In this document: positions 12,266 to 24,366 of the stretch, one piece after another | How the letters are laid out: the number at the start of each line of letters is the position of its first letter | Numbering within the stretch: position 1 is the stretch's first letter | NCBI GenBank assembly: GCA_963576565.1 | Contig: OY755047.1 | Location: forward strand, 4,310,931 to 4,374,930 | Reading direction: 5' to 3' | Origin: Aspidapion aeneum | Taxonomy: Eukaryota > Arthropoda > Insecta > Coleoptera > Brentidae | Length of the DNA stretch: 64,000 nt | Notes under the pieces: generated by a model | The model's input: only the letters and a program-made list of their open reading frames with translations | Database searches by the model: none | What the model was told of the DNA's origin: nothing | Program-made: the position numbers and the translations under genes

Positions 12266-13170
12266 CGAATTCATTTTCTATGCGGAACCAGGGCTATCAA
12301 AACGGATGGGCCACGATCCTCCACTTTGTTGACGTCACATCCGGGGCTGATTTTTTTTTGATGGTTGCGTCACTACACAGCTGATTGTCTTTAAAATATT
12401 GAAGATGGAATGACGGTTCATGAATATTTGATTTTTTAAAAAATAAACCCGGTTTTAAGATTTTTTTTACTATATTCTTGAAGAACAATTTTTTTTAATG
12501 TATAGTAGTCCTTAATTTTTTAGAGCCGCTTCATTAGCTCACACTAGGCCAACACAAAAATAGAGGCCACGACCCTGAAAAAATCAGCTGTTCTCCCGGG
12601 GCTGAATTTTACATTGGGTCTTATGGGAGGTCAGACGTTTTTTTATGATATTTCCAAAATGGCACTACAGATTTCCGCAAAATTTCAGTGAAATATTCTC
12701 AGACACCATCCCGATATTCCACGAAAGGTTTGTAAGGAAGCAACATGATTAAAAGGTTAAAATCTTCATGATTTAGCATTCCTTATTTTGAATTCAAATG
12801 ACCCGCCATGTACCACATGCCAACTGTTATATTTGACATGTATTTGACTTTGTCATCTGTGATTGTCACATTCGCTTCTGCTTTAGATTTAATTTTTGTG
12901 TGAGCTAATGAAGCGGCTATGAAAAATTAGGGATTACTATACATTTTAAAAAAATTGTTCTGCCAGAATAAAGTAAAATCAATCTCAAAAACGGCTTTAT
13001 TTAAAAAAATCAAATATTCATGAACCGTCATTCCAACTTCAATATTTTAAAGACAATCAGCTGTGTCGTAACGTGACCATCAAAAAAAAATCAGCCCCGG
13101 ATGTGACGTCAACAAAGTGGAGGATCGTGGCCCGTCCATTTTCCCTGGTTCCGCATAGAAAATTAATTCG
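12266..13170. mobile_element. Double-ended hAT-like palindrome
   Basis: CAGGGCTATCAAAACGGATG (12289) is a hAT-type end. About 260 bp of this end is present again in inverse orientation, finishing CCCTG at 13147. The flanks are mirrored too: CGAATTCATTTTCTATGCGG and its inverse. The middle (12548-12900) is a complete interior plus right end, as in the copy at 39497-40105, but inverted. So one left end is duplicated head to head. Confidence 0.65.
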
Positions 13171-14169
13171 TTTTTTTTTTGGCGGAACAATTGGCTGTTA
13201 CCGCACGGGACAGATTTCTAGTGAAAAGTTATTTTATATTTTATTTAATTTTCCGTGGATAAAATATAACAAAACCTAGAAAATTTTATTAGGTACCCCC
13301 ATTGTTCCTCCATTGTACGCGCACGTTGGTTGATCGGTACCATCTGAAGTACCATCGATTGCATCGGTACGACATTGTCATAAAGTACCAATGCGGTACC
13401 ATCGCGAGTTGTTCTGTATTCCCATGCATTATTCAAGTTTAATGGATCAAAAATGAAATGTTCATTTCTTGATTCTTTGATTCTTTTATTTATCCTCGTT
13501 CCGATTGTATCAAAGGATTTTGTACCGCCTGTCAAACAGGTCATTCTCGCTAAACAAGGTAGACGGCTGTGCCTGAAGGGGAGAAAACTAGAGATATCAT
13601 AAAAAATTAGCCCAAAGTTAAATTCACCCCGTCTTGGGAAACAGACGTTTATTGAACTAAAACAAAGCGTACCTTCTTTCATTTAGCAGCAGTTCCACAT
13701 TTCACAGCGGCGCCGCGGATTTTCTTGTGGTTGGAATTTTGGTCTTAATCTTAAAACACGTGTGACTTCTTTCAGTGTCTTGTCGGAAGTGGTTCTTCAT
13801 TCCCCTGTTAAACACAGGGGGCGCTTCAAACTCCCTGCGTGTGCAAAGCGCGCATTATTTTTGCCAAAATGATCAGGTGTTCAAAAAGAAAATAACTTTC
13901 AACAAAGAGGAAAATTATCACCTGACCGGAATTTTCCCAAACAAGGAGTTTCTTTTTTGAAGGTTATATCAAAACAAAATTTAAGGTTAGGTTTTCCCAA
14001 AAATTCAAAATAAAACAAAAACAAAAATACCCGGCAGCATTAAACACAAGGACTAATACAATTTTTCACAAACTACTGGAGAGAGGAGAGTCAATCAGAC
14101 AAATGACAGGAGCAGAGATATAAAACAATGCGCCCCTCATAATTAAAAGAACTCTTTATAAACATAAAA
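13171..14169. other. Intergenic stretch, no gene supported
   Basis: A 145-codon open frame on the - strand (13245-13682) has no recognisable domain, no neighbour exons and no repeat counterpart. The rest is A/T-rich. Confidence 0.4.
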
Positions 14170-14491
14170 TTTTGTGGTAAAATTTAAAGTTATGAGGTAG
14201 TTGCCGGATATACCCGTTTCCGACTTCAATTAAGCCTAAAAACTTTTTAGTGGTAATTAAGTAACACATAAAATTCAGGGCGGCTATGATTTAATGTTTA
14301 AAAAGAAAGTAAAACTTTGGCAACGTCCCATCGTAGTAAAGAATAGACTCTCAGCAAACAATCCTAAAAAGTAATTTTGAGGGTCATTGTTACGAAACAT
14401 CTACTTATTTGTGTTACTAGAAAGTAGACAGGACTAAAAAGTAACGATTTTTCGTTGGGATTACCACATTTTTACCATAAGAAAGTAGCAA
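14170..14491. repeat. Diverged inverted arm adjacent to the 1.2-kb element
   Basis: Matches, inverted and with many differences, the stretch 14520-14870 of the next element (GTAAAACTTTGGCAACGTCC against its inverse). Likely a remnant of another copy of the family. Confidence 0.5.
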
Positions 14492-15691
14492 CCCAACTAA
14501 CATTTATAGTAGCGGCTACATGTTCTAAAGGCTTTGCTACTTTCTTATAGTAGAAATGTGGTGATCCCAACCAAAATTTGTTACTTTTTAGTTCTAACTA
14601 CTATTTAGTATCAGGAAATAGTAGATGTTTCGTAAAAACGACCCTCTAAACTACTTCATAGGATTGTTTCTTGATAGTCGATTCTGATAGTCTTCTCTAC
14701 CACAATAGGACGTTGCTAAAGTTTTACTTTGTTTTTAGTCGTTATTTCGTAGTCGCCCTGACTTTTATATCCTACTTAATTACCACTAGAAAGTTAAGCT
14801 TCATTGGAGTCCCAAACAAGTGTATCCGACAACTACATTATAACTTTAATTTTTACTACAAAAGTTTGTGTCATCATAGTAACATCTGATGTAACAATGT
14901 AGACAAAATAACTTTTTGGATCAACTTTAAAGCCGCAACTACTTTCAAGTAACCTTTTCGACTATCAGGGAATATAGTTTGGGACGCCATGTTTTTATGT
15001 AAGAAAGAAAATTTAATATTTTTGTTGTCGATTTATGAGCTCATATTAAAGAGCCATACTATTTTATAAACAAATTAGTTGAAGCTTACCAAAAATGCTC
15101 TTCTTAAGCACCATTTGTTGGAGTTAACTGTCGATTATGAAAACATAACCTCTAAAATCACAACACAAAAATTCCATCAGCTACCAGAAAACGGCTTAAT
15201 TTTACGGGCGCACCGGTTTTTTGCAATATATATAATGCATGTTATACAAAAAACTTTGCGTCGCACTCGAATTTTGATCCTCTGCTCGTAAATTCTCACA
15301 CTTTTGGATAACATAGTTCATATTATAACCATAACCAAACAAAAAAACTAAGCGAGTCTGTTTACTGTTGTGTCCACCATATTGTGTAACAATTCTACCA
15401 TAAAGAAACGATTATATTATTTGCAACTACATCGCAACTTTTATGCCATTACGGAAAAAAAACAGCCTCTACGACGTAGTAGATACCTGGCTACGACGTA
15501 GTAGTGTAGTTGTTACTACAGTGACTTTAAACACTTGGCCAAGTAGTTATAACCAGAAATTGGTTCCCCACTTAGGGAATTATAACGTCGCTGTATGGTA
15601 TACTGAGACGTAGCGGGAGTACGTTGCGGTTACTTTTAAGAAATTCTTTCTAGTTGGGGTTTCGTCGTTACAACTTTAATTGTTTGTTGGG
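14492..15691. mobile_element. 1.2-kb inverted-repeat element, copy A
   Basis: Nearly identical to 43863-45108 in opposite orientation. It ends ACTTTAATTGTTTGTTGGG; the other end stops at CCCAACTAACATTT, about 31 bp short of the full terminus. Two short frames (14671-14889 and 15079-15291) are shared with copy B but have no recognisable domain. Confidence 0.7.
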
Positions 15692-17109
15692 AAAGCTTTA
15701 ATATAAATGTTAGTTGGAAAGACACTTATTGTACAGCATGTCCCATTTAATCCCATAAAATTTGTTGGAAGAATGCGTAAAATGCTTTCAAATATTCTTA
15801 ATTTCAGTTTTTTTTTTTCACTTCACTTTTTCAGTATCTAGGCGCATATATTAGTGTCACTTCTTAAGACAACAATAATAATATTTTTGTTGTTCTTACA
15901 AAAAGAAAATTTCATTTTATGCATAAAATTGTGTCAGACTAATAAACCCAAGTATAAGTGACTAAAACACGTCAATTTTAAACTCAAATATACCGCAAAA
16001 CAGAGAAATCCCATTAATATTTTTTAAAAAGATAATTGTTTTACCAAAAAAATAGTTTTTTCCCAAAAACAAGGCGCAAAAACACAAAGTTAATTAACTA
16101 AACTATAACTAATAAACTATAACGAAACACTTGTGCAGTACAAGTATGACCAAATAGGAGTTCGGTACTAGAATCTGGTTTTAAGCAGTACGTGGTGGCC
16201 ATAAAGAAGGCCAGGGGCCATGGGAACTTACTCGATATGAGCCACCTTGAAAATAAGTGGGCGTACTATCGAGTATTATGCATATTATAGGTGCCAGTAC
16301 TGCCAAGAACCATCTAGTACCGCGTTTAAATAAAAGTATTGTCTTTCCTCTATCGAGTGTTCAAGGAAATGCTTAGATATCTTAAGCGGTGCGGCTATAA
16401 TTGTCAAAAAAAAAACAATATCCCTTCATTCTCTTAAAACATATACAAATATATTAAACTTTAGACTTTGACATAGTTGTCCTATACCTACACGAGGTTT
16501 GAAACGAAAATTTTAAAAAAATTAAGAACAAAATATAATTTGGTTCAGGGTAGTGGAATCTAACAAATGCCACGCCTTCATAATGAGCCGATCAACACAC
16601 GCAGGCGCCGTTTTCGAACATCTATAAAAGCTGAAACACATTGGCCAATTTTGGCAGTAGGTTGCCTGGCGTCTTACTGTCATGAACATTTCAGAGGAAA
16701 GGCTTTTCATTTCGTTTCTTAAATTTCTTTTAATTGTAAAAAAACTTTGTAACATACCTAATCTATAATTTTTTGAATAAAGTGCCTTTAACAATACTTT
16801 ATATATTTTACGTTTTCGTACTGTGTAAAAGTCGAAAAAGAATTATAGCTGTTGATTAAGCGGCTACACTATACTGGGCCAATTTTTTTTACTTCTTTAC
16901 AGGCTCGAGGCTACAAAAAAACTGAATGAGAGAAAAAGAAAGCTTTTTTTTTATTGTTGTGGTTGGCTATAAATTTCGCTTAGTATCTTTCTTAGGGCGA
17001 AATTGTGTCTACATAGGTAGCAATTTTTTTTTATTTATATTTCCGGGTTCATTAATATAGTTCTATTCCGCCATCTTATGTCTCTGCACTCTCAGATACT
17101 TTTTTTCTT
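15692..17109. other. A/T-rich intergenic stretch
   Basis: No gene, tandem array or long inverted repeat found. The 90-codon - strand frame at 16522-16794 shows no domain. Confidence 0.45.
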
Positions 17110-17955
17110 ACTACTACTACTATGTCGGTTTAGAACGTTTTTCTACGTTGTCCGATGCCTATTCTCCACCTTCGATCCTCACAATCATCTTCTGTCAGGT
17201 TTTTTTTGGCTTATTGATCTTTGGATTGACTGTTGCCATTCCAGTTTAGGACGCCCTCTTTTTTTGCTTCCTCTTGGTTACCATTCTAAGACTTGCTTTG
17301 GTAATCTTTCGTCGTCCATCCGTTGGAGATGGTTGTACCATATCAGTCGTTTTTTAGTGATGTCATCCGTTATGCTTCCCTCGATTTCCATTCTTTCTTT
17401 TATGGTCTCATTTCTTATATGATCTGTTCCAGATAGTTATTCCCATTCATCTTCTTATTGCATCATTTCGACACTTTCCATTTTTGTTTTGTATTTTTCT
17501 GTTACGCGACAAGTCTCTATTCCATATAATAGCGTGCTTTTCACCATTGTTTAATATATTTTAAATTTTACATTATTTTTTATCTCTCTGCTCCATAAAA
17601 TACTGTTAAGACATCCAACAACTTTCTTGGCTTTTACTATTCTTTTTTTCAGTTCTTTACAGTCTGTTCCTATCTTATCAAATGTGACACCCAAGTATAA
17701 ATACTCATTGCGCGGAGATCTTGTTAGTCCATTGTCTAGTGCTAACTCACTCGATTCTTGTCCATGTTCACTGTTAACCCTCACTTTTGGTATTCTTCCG
17801 TTAACTTTCTCATCATATACCCCATGTCTTCTTTATCATTAGCTACAATTACTTGGACGTCAGAAAACTGTAGTGTGTATATGGTAAATCGGTCGTTAAG
17901 TTGTATTCCCATACCGTCTATACTTTACCTTTCCAGTTTTTTAGAGCTACTGCGA
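17110..17955 (-). mobile_element. Decayed non-LTR retrotransposon, RT family A (copy 2)
   Basis: The - strand contains GLTRSPRNEYLYLGVTFDKIGTDCKELKKRIVKAKK and the 3' tail, colinear with 7700-8545 and 23118-23802. Frameshifts and stops throughout; only the 3' part of RT is present. Confidence 0.7.
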
Positions 17956-18596
17956 TGTGTATTTTAACAAAACAAAATATTTATTTTTATTTATTTTGTG
18001 GAGTGGTTTTTTTTTAAATTTCGTTCTGTATGTCGACTTAAGATAGTAATCATCATTTTATAAATCATATATTGTACTTTTTGCTTTTTGTAATTAAGTT
18101 GAACAAGTTAGCAAATACTACGTTGCGAAATTTTTTGTAAGAATAACGAGCACATTATATTAGTTTATTAAGACAAACAAGAAAAATAAAACAAAGAAAC
18201 ATTTGTTTTTATTTCATAAATAGAAAAAAAATTGACTTTGCAGATAGGGGAGACCGGGACTGTTGTCTCACGGGTTGACTGTCACACCGGCGAAAACTTA
18301 AAACTAACTTCATGTATATAAGGTCACCGATCTGTTTCGAAGAACCGTAAGGGCACTAACTATCTTTCTAACTTACTTTAGCCATATACCTAACGTATAT
18401 GACTTTAGCACACTATTAAATGTCATAAAAGAAACATGCCCAATTCTTTTTTAGTATAGCGAAAGTATATTTTTATGTATCTATGCCAAATCTTAAAACT
18501 ATACTCAGAGGTCATTTTTTAAAGCGTATTTTGGGTTGCCTCCATTAACGTATTAGGATACGTTAATGGTTGCCTCAAATAAAAACGGGTTAGAGT

Positions 18597-19621
18597 TAGG
18601 GTTACCAGACGTCCTGATTAATCCGGACATGTCCGGATTTTTACTACGTCCGGGTGGGTCCGGGCGGATTTTTCATAAACGTCCGGATTTTAAAGTACCC
18701 GCCTTTATAAACATCAAATAATGCAAAATAAACTAGTTTCAAAAAATTCAAAAAATGTAATTAAACAATAATCGTCGATAAATTTAGCAATGTGAATTCA
18801 CCTTTAAGCGGGGTCTTCACATAACGTTTTACCTTACATCTTGCCTATTCAGTCAAAACGCATCAAGTAAAACTTTGTGTGTAGACGGAAAAACGGACGT
18901 TTTACTTAAACTGATTTAAGACGGAAGACCGCCTAGAGAACTGACCGGATCACGCATTGTTTTCCAATAAAACCATCGTTTTGTATCAAAAACTGATCTA
19001 AAAACGTACTTTAGAACTATCAAGTGTCTACGCTAGTCTTTCAACCGTCATACTGGACCCTTTTGACTGACAGGCAAGACGTAAGGTAAAACGTTATGTT
19101 AAGACCCCACTTAAAGTAGTATTATTAATTTCGCCTTGTTGAATTACACTTCTGCCGTGTGTTCTTAAGCACACACAATTTTTTTGATGAAGTTTGTAAT
19201 CTAAAGAAGTACATATCAGACAATTTTACTTCTGATGACCACAGTCTGCCTACCCACGAAAAATGGGCAAAATATTTTAATGCAAGTATTTCTACCCAGT
19301 GGACCAAAGAAAGAAATAAGCTGCTTTTATCTTCTGTAAAAGGAATACTCATGACATCATACAATTTAAGAAATATGAGCTGCTCAGAATTTTACGATTT
19401 TGTACTTCTGCCTTAAAATTCAACGCTGTTGAATAAAATACAAAGCAGTGAAAAGTACCTAAAAAATAGTAGGTATATTATGTTATTTATTAGTTATTGT
19501 TTCAATTAAAAAAAAAGTTGATTTTTTGTGTGTGGCATCGAAAAAATTTTGACGTCCGGATTTTGTCCGGATTTTCTTGACGGCTGGTCCTGGTTAGGGA
19601 CGTTTTTATCTGGTAACCCTA
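18597..19621 (+). mobile_element. hAT (Tip100-like) element, copy 1, 8-bp duplication
   Basis: Begins TAGGGTTACCAGACGTCC and ends ATCTGGTAACCCTA. It is flanked by GTTAGAGT on both sides (18589-18596 and 19622-19629). The + strand frame near 19159-19470 reads WTKERNKL...NMSCSEFYDFV, then KIQSSEKYLK after a stop. This resembles the C-terminal dimerisation region of hAT transposases. Most of the transposase is gone, and a MITE occupies 18802-19116. Confidence 0.75.
18802..19116. mobile_element. MITE nested in hAT copy 1
   Basis: CTTTAAGCGGGGTCTTCAC at the left is mirrored by TTAAGACCCCACTTAAAG, with inner ACGTTTTACCTTAC pairs. The same MITE sits at the same place in hAT copy 2, and a third copy is at 38898-40156. 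Confidence 0.65.
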
Positions 19622-19784
19622 GTTAGAGTTGATATTAATATGTATCTTATTTCAGTTTATTATTAATATTTTCCTTTTTAACAATGTTAAAAAAAAACTA
19701 GTTATCCCTTTTAGACCATCGAACAACCTGTGTATGAAAAATGCAAATAAAAAATAGTGTGACAATCACCCCCGGTGTCCCCTA

Positions 19785-20719
19785 CTAAGATCATTAATAA
19801 GATAAAAGATAAACTCTATAGATACTTTGTATTTTATATTATCTAATCATAGGATCAAATCTTCGAAGAAGAGAACCGTTTCTTCGAGTTAGCAAGATGC
19901 AAAACCTTTCTTCTTTCAGTGGCTTCTTCTTGGGGGGGACTCGGGTCCTAGCCCCCCACAGCCTAAAGATTTTTTAGATATTTTTTGCAAATTTCATGAA
20001 TAAAAATAAATAAATTGATTCATGATGGATCTGACACCTTTCTGGCTGGGCCTGTTATCACACTTCAAATGAAGTCTAATATATTTACCTTGAAAACAGT
20101 TTTTTGTAAATATCTCAGAAACTAAAGCTCCTACAAAGTTTTTGGTTATAACACGAATTATTAAGCAAAATATAGTTTACTATATTCCGAAAACAGTGTA
20201 TTGATACGATGCTCCGTTAAAAAGTTATAATTTTTAAAACTTTTTAATTGTCAAAAAACTTTCATTAGCATTAATGGATTTTGACCAAAATCTAATCAGC
20301 TTGTAAGAGTGTCGCACACTATTTTACCTAAAAATGTTATGTAAGTCGGTTCAGCGGTTTAGGAGCTATTGTGTTACAGACAGAAATAATATACACACAC
20401 ACACAGACAGACATGACGACGATATTGCTAGGATAGGTCAAAATACATCCAATAAATAACCCATTTTTGTATTTAAATACAGTATAATCGGATCTCGGTC
20501 CCCCCAAAACGTATTTTTCAGTGCTCCACTGCTTCTTTTCATGGTTTACTTGTTGCCAAACGGTTTTCGAAGCCCACATTTGTCCTTTCTTCCTCCTAGC
20601 AGCAGAGCTGACTTAACGGCAGGGCAACCAGGGCTACCACCACAAAACGATTCAAAGGCGAAAAACTTTAACAATAACGCACTTAAAATTTACAATCTTG
20701 GTTTTGCAAAGAAAATTTT
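19785..20719. repeat. Region of dispersed repeat fragments
   Basis: A G/C-run repeat relative lies at about 19930-20030. A family containing AAACTAAAGCTCCTACAAAG and TTATAACACGAATTATT (about 20090-20420, also near 29220, 30710 and 41620) ends in a (CA)n/(CAGA)n microsatellite at 20392-20415. No gene. Confidence 0.45.
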
Positions 20720-21399
20720 CCAAAACTGTTGATCATAACAAAAACATTTTAAGGAAAAAAGCCAAGTACGTGAAAATAATATTCCGTAAAAAGAATTGAG
20801 ATAAAAGTAAAGGCAGGTTCTCCAATACAAATTTCAAAATGAAAGGTTCTTACTAGTTTGGAAATGTTTTTTTAAACTTTGCTATTACAGCCTAAGAGTC
20901 ATTTGCAGCCAAGTTTAGAAAAACATTTCCAAACTAGTAAGAACCTTTCATTTTTAAATTTATATTGTAGAGAATTTATCTTTACTTTTATCTCAAGTCT
21001 TTTTACGGAATACCATTTTCGCGTACTTGGCTTTTTTTTACATAAAATGTTTTTGTTATGATTTCACTCCTTTTTTAAAAGATTTGGATAATATTTAAGT
21101 TTTAAAGTAGTAAAATATGCGGAATATTGTTCAAAACTTTTGCAATGCCTTATTAAAAATGTTCAGGTTTTTTAATTTTTTCCTATGGTTTTATCATAGT
21201 TCCTATCAGCCTTTCGAAGCTCAGCTCTCTAGTGTTTCTGGAAGTGGACAATGTTACCTTTACATAACTTTACATTTATAGGGGTTCATTGAAATTTTTT
21301 CCTATAGTTTTATCATAATCGGTCTTCCAAAGAGCTATCTAGCGTTTCTGAAAGAGGCAATGTTACTTTTACATAATTTTAGATTTATGGGTGATAAGA

Positions 21400-21660
21400 G
21401 TTAGCAAACGGGGAAACGTGGAAACGGGCAAACAAGCAAACGGAGAAACGGGCAAACGGGTAACGGGGAAACAGGCAAACGGGGATAGAGAAAAATTAAA
21501 AATGGAAAATGGACAATGAAAAATGAAAAATGAAACGGGCAAACGAGGAAGAGGACAAACGGAGAAACAAGGAAACGGGCAAACAAGCAAACGGGCAAAC
21601 AAGCAAACGGAGAAACGGGCAAACGGGTAACGAGGAAACAGGAAAACGGGGATAGGGAAA
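21400..21660. repeat. Variable 7-8-bp minisatellite (AAACGGGC-type)
   Basis: Runs of AAACGGGC, AAACGGAG and AAACAAGC. The block from GAAACGGGCAAAC to GGAAAATGGA occurs twice (about 21420-21520 and 21610-21680), separated by a short GAAAAAT run. Confidence 0.75.
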
Positions 21661-21669
21661 AATTAAAAA

Positions 21670-22220
21670 TGGAAAATGGAGAATGAAAAATGAAAAATGA
21701 AAAATGAAAAATGAAAAATAAAAAATGAAAAATGAAAAATAAAAAATGAAAAATGAAAACTGAAAAATGAAAAATGAAAAATGAAAAATGAAAAATGAAA
21801 AATGAAAAATGAAAAATGAAAAATGAAAAATGAAAAATGAAAAATGAAAAATGAAAAATGAAAAATGAAAAATGAAAAATGAAAAATGAAAAATGAAAAA
21901 TGAAAAATGAAAAATGAAAAATGAAAAATGAAAAATGAAAAATGAAAAATGAAAAATGAAAAATGAAAAATGAAAAATGAAAAATGAAAAATGAAAAATG
22001 AAAAATGAAAAATGAAAAATGAAAAATGAAAAATGAAAAATGAAAAATGAAAAATGAAAAATGAAAAATGAAAAATGAAAAATGAAAAATGAGAAAAATA
22101 AAAAATGAAAAATGAAAAATAAAAAATGAAAAATGAAAAATGAAAAATGAAAAATGAAAAATGAAAAATGAAAAATGAAAAATGAAAAATGAAAAATGAA
22201 AAATGAAAAATGAAAATCGG
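21670..22220. repeat. (GAAAAAT)n 7-bp tandem array
   Basis: About 75 nearly uniform units, with rare variants (AATAAAAAAT, GAGAAAAATA) near 21720 and 22090. On the - strand ATTTTTC has no stop in any frame and always yields the heptapeptide FIFHFSF. This explains the long open frames; they are not genes. Confidence 0.95.
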
Positions 22221-22650
22221 AAATCGGAAATCGAAAATCCAAAATCGAAAATCGAAAATTTTGAGGTTTTTCAATTATTTTCTATAGTTTTATCATATTT
22301 TCTATCAGTCTTAATTACAATTTTGGGGTTTTTTGATTTTTTGGTCATAATTTTTATCAGTCGCCAAATTTCAGTCTAGATACAGTAGAATTTTGAAAAT
22401 CTATACATGAGTGAATGAGTGGCAATTTCGAAGTTTGTTAAAATTTCGTAACTACTTTATTACTTTATGGAAGTCTATGAAACTGGAGGGGTTGTTGACT
22501 CTATGAAGATCTACGACTGTGCAAAGTTTGAGTTTCGTAGCTCATTCCGAAGTAGAGTTTTAGATTGGTCAAATATGGGCTGAAAGGTTTCAAGAAAAGA
22601 TGGTACATCTGTTTACGCCACGCACTGCCGTGCCCTCAGATTTTATCCGG

Positions 22651-23117
22651 GACGTAAATATCTCTAGGGTCCGCCCTGATGGTAGGTGTAAAATAAATGT
22701 AGAAAAAAAACTCAAAATGTAAAAAGATAAAAAATGTCTGGTTTCGAAATGTGGGTGGCAAAAGTAAGGTGGTCACACACACCGGCCCCGACTGAAGCAA
22801 AACAAACAAATAAAAAAAAATTAAAAAAATTAAAACGACAAAAATAAAACCCAAAGGCGGCGTGGATGGTCGAGCAATAAATTAAACGATAAAAAGATCA
22901 GAAAAAGCTCATTTTTTTTCTTATTTTGTCACCAACTCCTCGGGTTTTCTTTGAACCGATTAAGGAGGCTTTAAAGATGCTGGAGAATCAGCAGTTTCAG
23001 TTATTTTTTTTAAAAGAGATATAAAATTTCTTTGACCACACCGAATTAGTACTTTTACAGATTAAAAATATCATTTTGGACAAGGACAATGTTAAAAAAA
23101 TCGGCAATTTGTACAAT
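22651..23117. other. A/T-rich intergenic stretch
   Basis: No gene or array recognised. Confidence 0.4.
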
Positions 23118-23802
23118 ACTACTATGCTGGATTAGAACTTTTTCTACGTTGTCCGACGCCTATTCTCCACCTCCTTCGATCCTGACAATCATCTTCTGTC
23201 AGGTTTTTTTGACTCATTGATCTTTGGATTGACTGTTGTCATTCTAGTTTAGGACGCCCTCTCTTTCTGCGCCCTATTGGTTGCCATTCTAGGACCTGCT
23301 TTTGTAATCTGTCGTCGTTCATCCGTTGTACACGGCCGTCCCATATCAGTTGTCTTTTAGTGATATCATCCGTTATGCTTCCCTCGATTTCCATTCTTTC
23401 TTTTATGATCTCATTTCCTATGTGATCTGTTCTAGATATTCTCATTGATCTTCTTATTGGATTCATTTCGACGTTTTTTATTTTTGTTTTGTATTTTTCT
23501 ATAACGCGACATGTCTCTATTCCATACAACAGCGTGCTTTTCACCTTTGTTTCATATATGTTAAATTTTACATTCTTTTTTTATCTCTCTGCGCCATAAA
23601 ATACTGTTAAGGCATCTAATAACCTTTTTTGCTTTTACTATTATTTTTTCCAATTCTTTACAGTCTGTTCCTGTCTTATCAAATGTGACACCCAAGTATA
23701 TATACTCATTGCATGGAGATATTGTTTGTCCATTGTCTAGTTCTAACTCACTTGATTCATTTCCAAGACATAAGTACTGTGTCTTGTCCACGTTCGCTGT
23801 TA
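23118..23802 (-). mobile_element. Non-LTR retrotransposon, RT family A (copy 3, 3' part)
   Basis: The - strand has NVDKTQYLCLGNESSELEL and, in a shifted frame, ISRTDHIGNEIIKERMEIEG followed by RQLIWDGRVQRMNDDRLQ and GRRKRGRPK. These are RT-downstream signatures of insect LINEs. The RT part continues at 24367-24552, beyond a younger insertion. Confidence 0.8.
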
Positions 23803-24366
23803 TAAATAAATAAATAAATAAATAAATAACGTCTTTATTTAGCAAGCTTTACAAAAATAAGAGCTTATTCTTAAGCAAAATACAAAAAAAAAATGGCTTG
23901 ATAAAATGGCGAGATGTCGCTCCTAGAGCGTTTTTCAACCTAACCAAAGAAAATAAACTAAAAAAATTCACTTTAGTCGCTATGCGATTTACCATACCTA
24001 TAACTATTTTCAAACAAGATAAAAAAAAATAACATCTATACATATCTTAAAATTGATATACCAACCAACTGCCCAATCATTTAGTAAGAATCACATAACA
24101 TGACAAAAAGAAACTTAAAAAAAGTAAAGATCAAAAATAAAAGGAAAATTGGAGTTCATTATTTAGGGAGCAAGATCATTATCTTTAAACTGAACATAAT
24201 TGTAAAATCTTGAATTCTTTTAAACGTTTTTTAAAATTTAATATACTGTAGCACTGAAATTCAGAAGGTACCTTATTGTAAATTTTAGCAGCAAAATATG
24301 AAAAAGATCGTTGGAAAGTTTTTGTTCTATGTTGTGGGATGATCTTATTCTTATTCTTATTCTTAT
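23803..24366 (-). mobile_element. 5'-truncated CR1/Jockey-like insertion with 10-bp duplication
   Basis: It interrupts the family A LINE. The target duplication is TTCGCTGTTA (23793-23802) against TTCACTGTTA (24367-24376). The - strand frame 24346-24185 ends a LINE ORF2 (RSFSYFAAKIYNKVPSEF...FKKRLKEFKIL) and stops at TAA. A 3'UTR and a (TTTA)n tail follow. The intact frame and clear duplication suggest a recent event. Confidence 0.8.

Larger units (their letters stand above)
18245..19784. mobile_element. Inverted-repeat element hosting a hAT insertion
   Basis: The ends TAGGGGAGACCGGG and CCCCCGGTGTCCCCTA are inverse with one mismatch. The similarity extends weakly inward (TGTTGTCTCAC / GTGTGACAATC). 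A 1-kb hAT element (18597-19621) occupies most of the interior. Confidence 0.5.
20720..22650 (-). repeat. Tigger/pogo-type relative expanded by minisatellites
   Basis: Inverse of the 1044-2754 arrangement. There is an inverted repeat at 20728-21065 around ACTAGTTTGGAAATG, 142-bp-type units at 21180-21380, then simple arrays (21400-22220), then the GGCACGGCAGTGC-type end block near 22620 in inverse. The CAGTGAAACC ends are missing. Confidence 0.6.

Noticed and set aside
13245..13682. 145-codon - strand open frame
   Set aside because: No recognisable domain, exon partners or conserved copy. Possible but unsupported as a gene.
14671..15291. Two short frames conserved between copies A and B of the 1.2-kb element
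   Set aside because: The copies are nearly identical overall, so shared frames are not evidence of selection; no domain seen.
21496..22274. Long - strand open frames (248 and 203 codons) with FIFHFSF repeats
   Set aside because: They are the frame-independent product of the 7-bp (ATTTTTC)n array; no start context, domain or splice structure.
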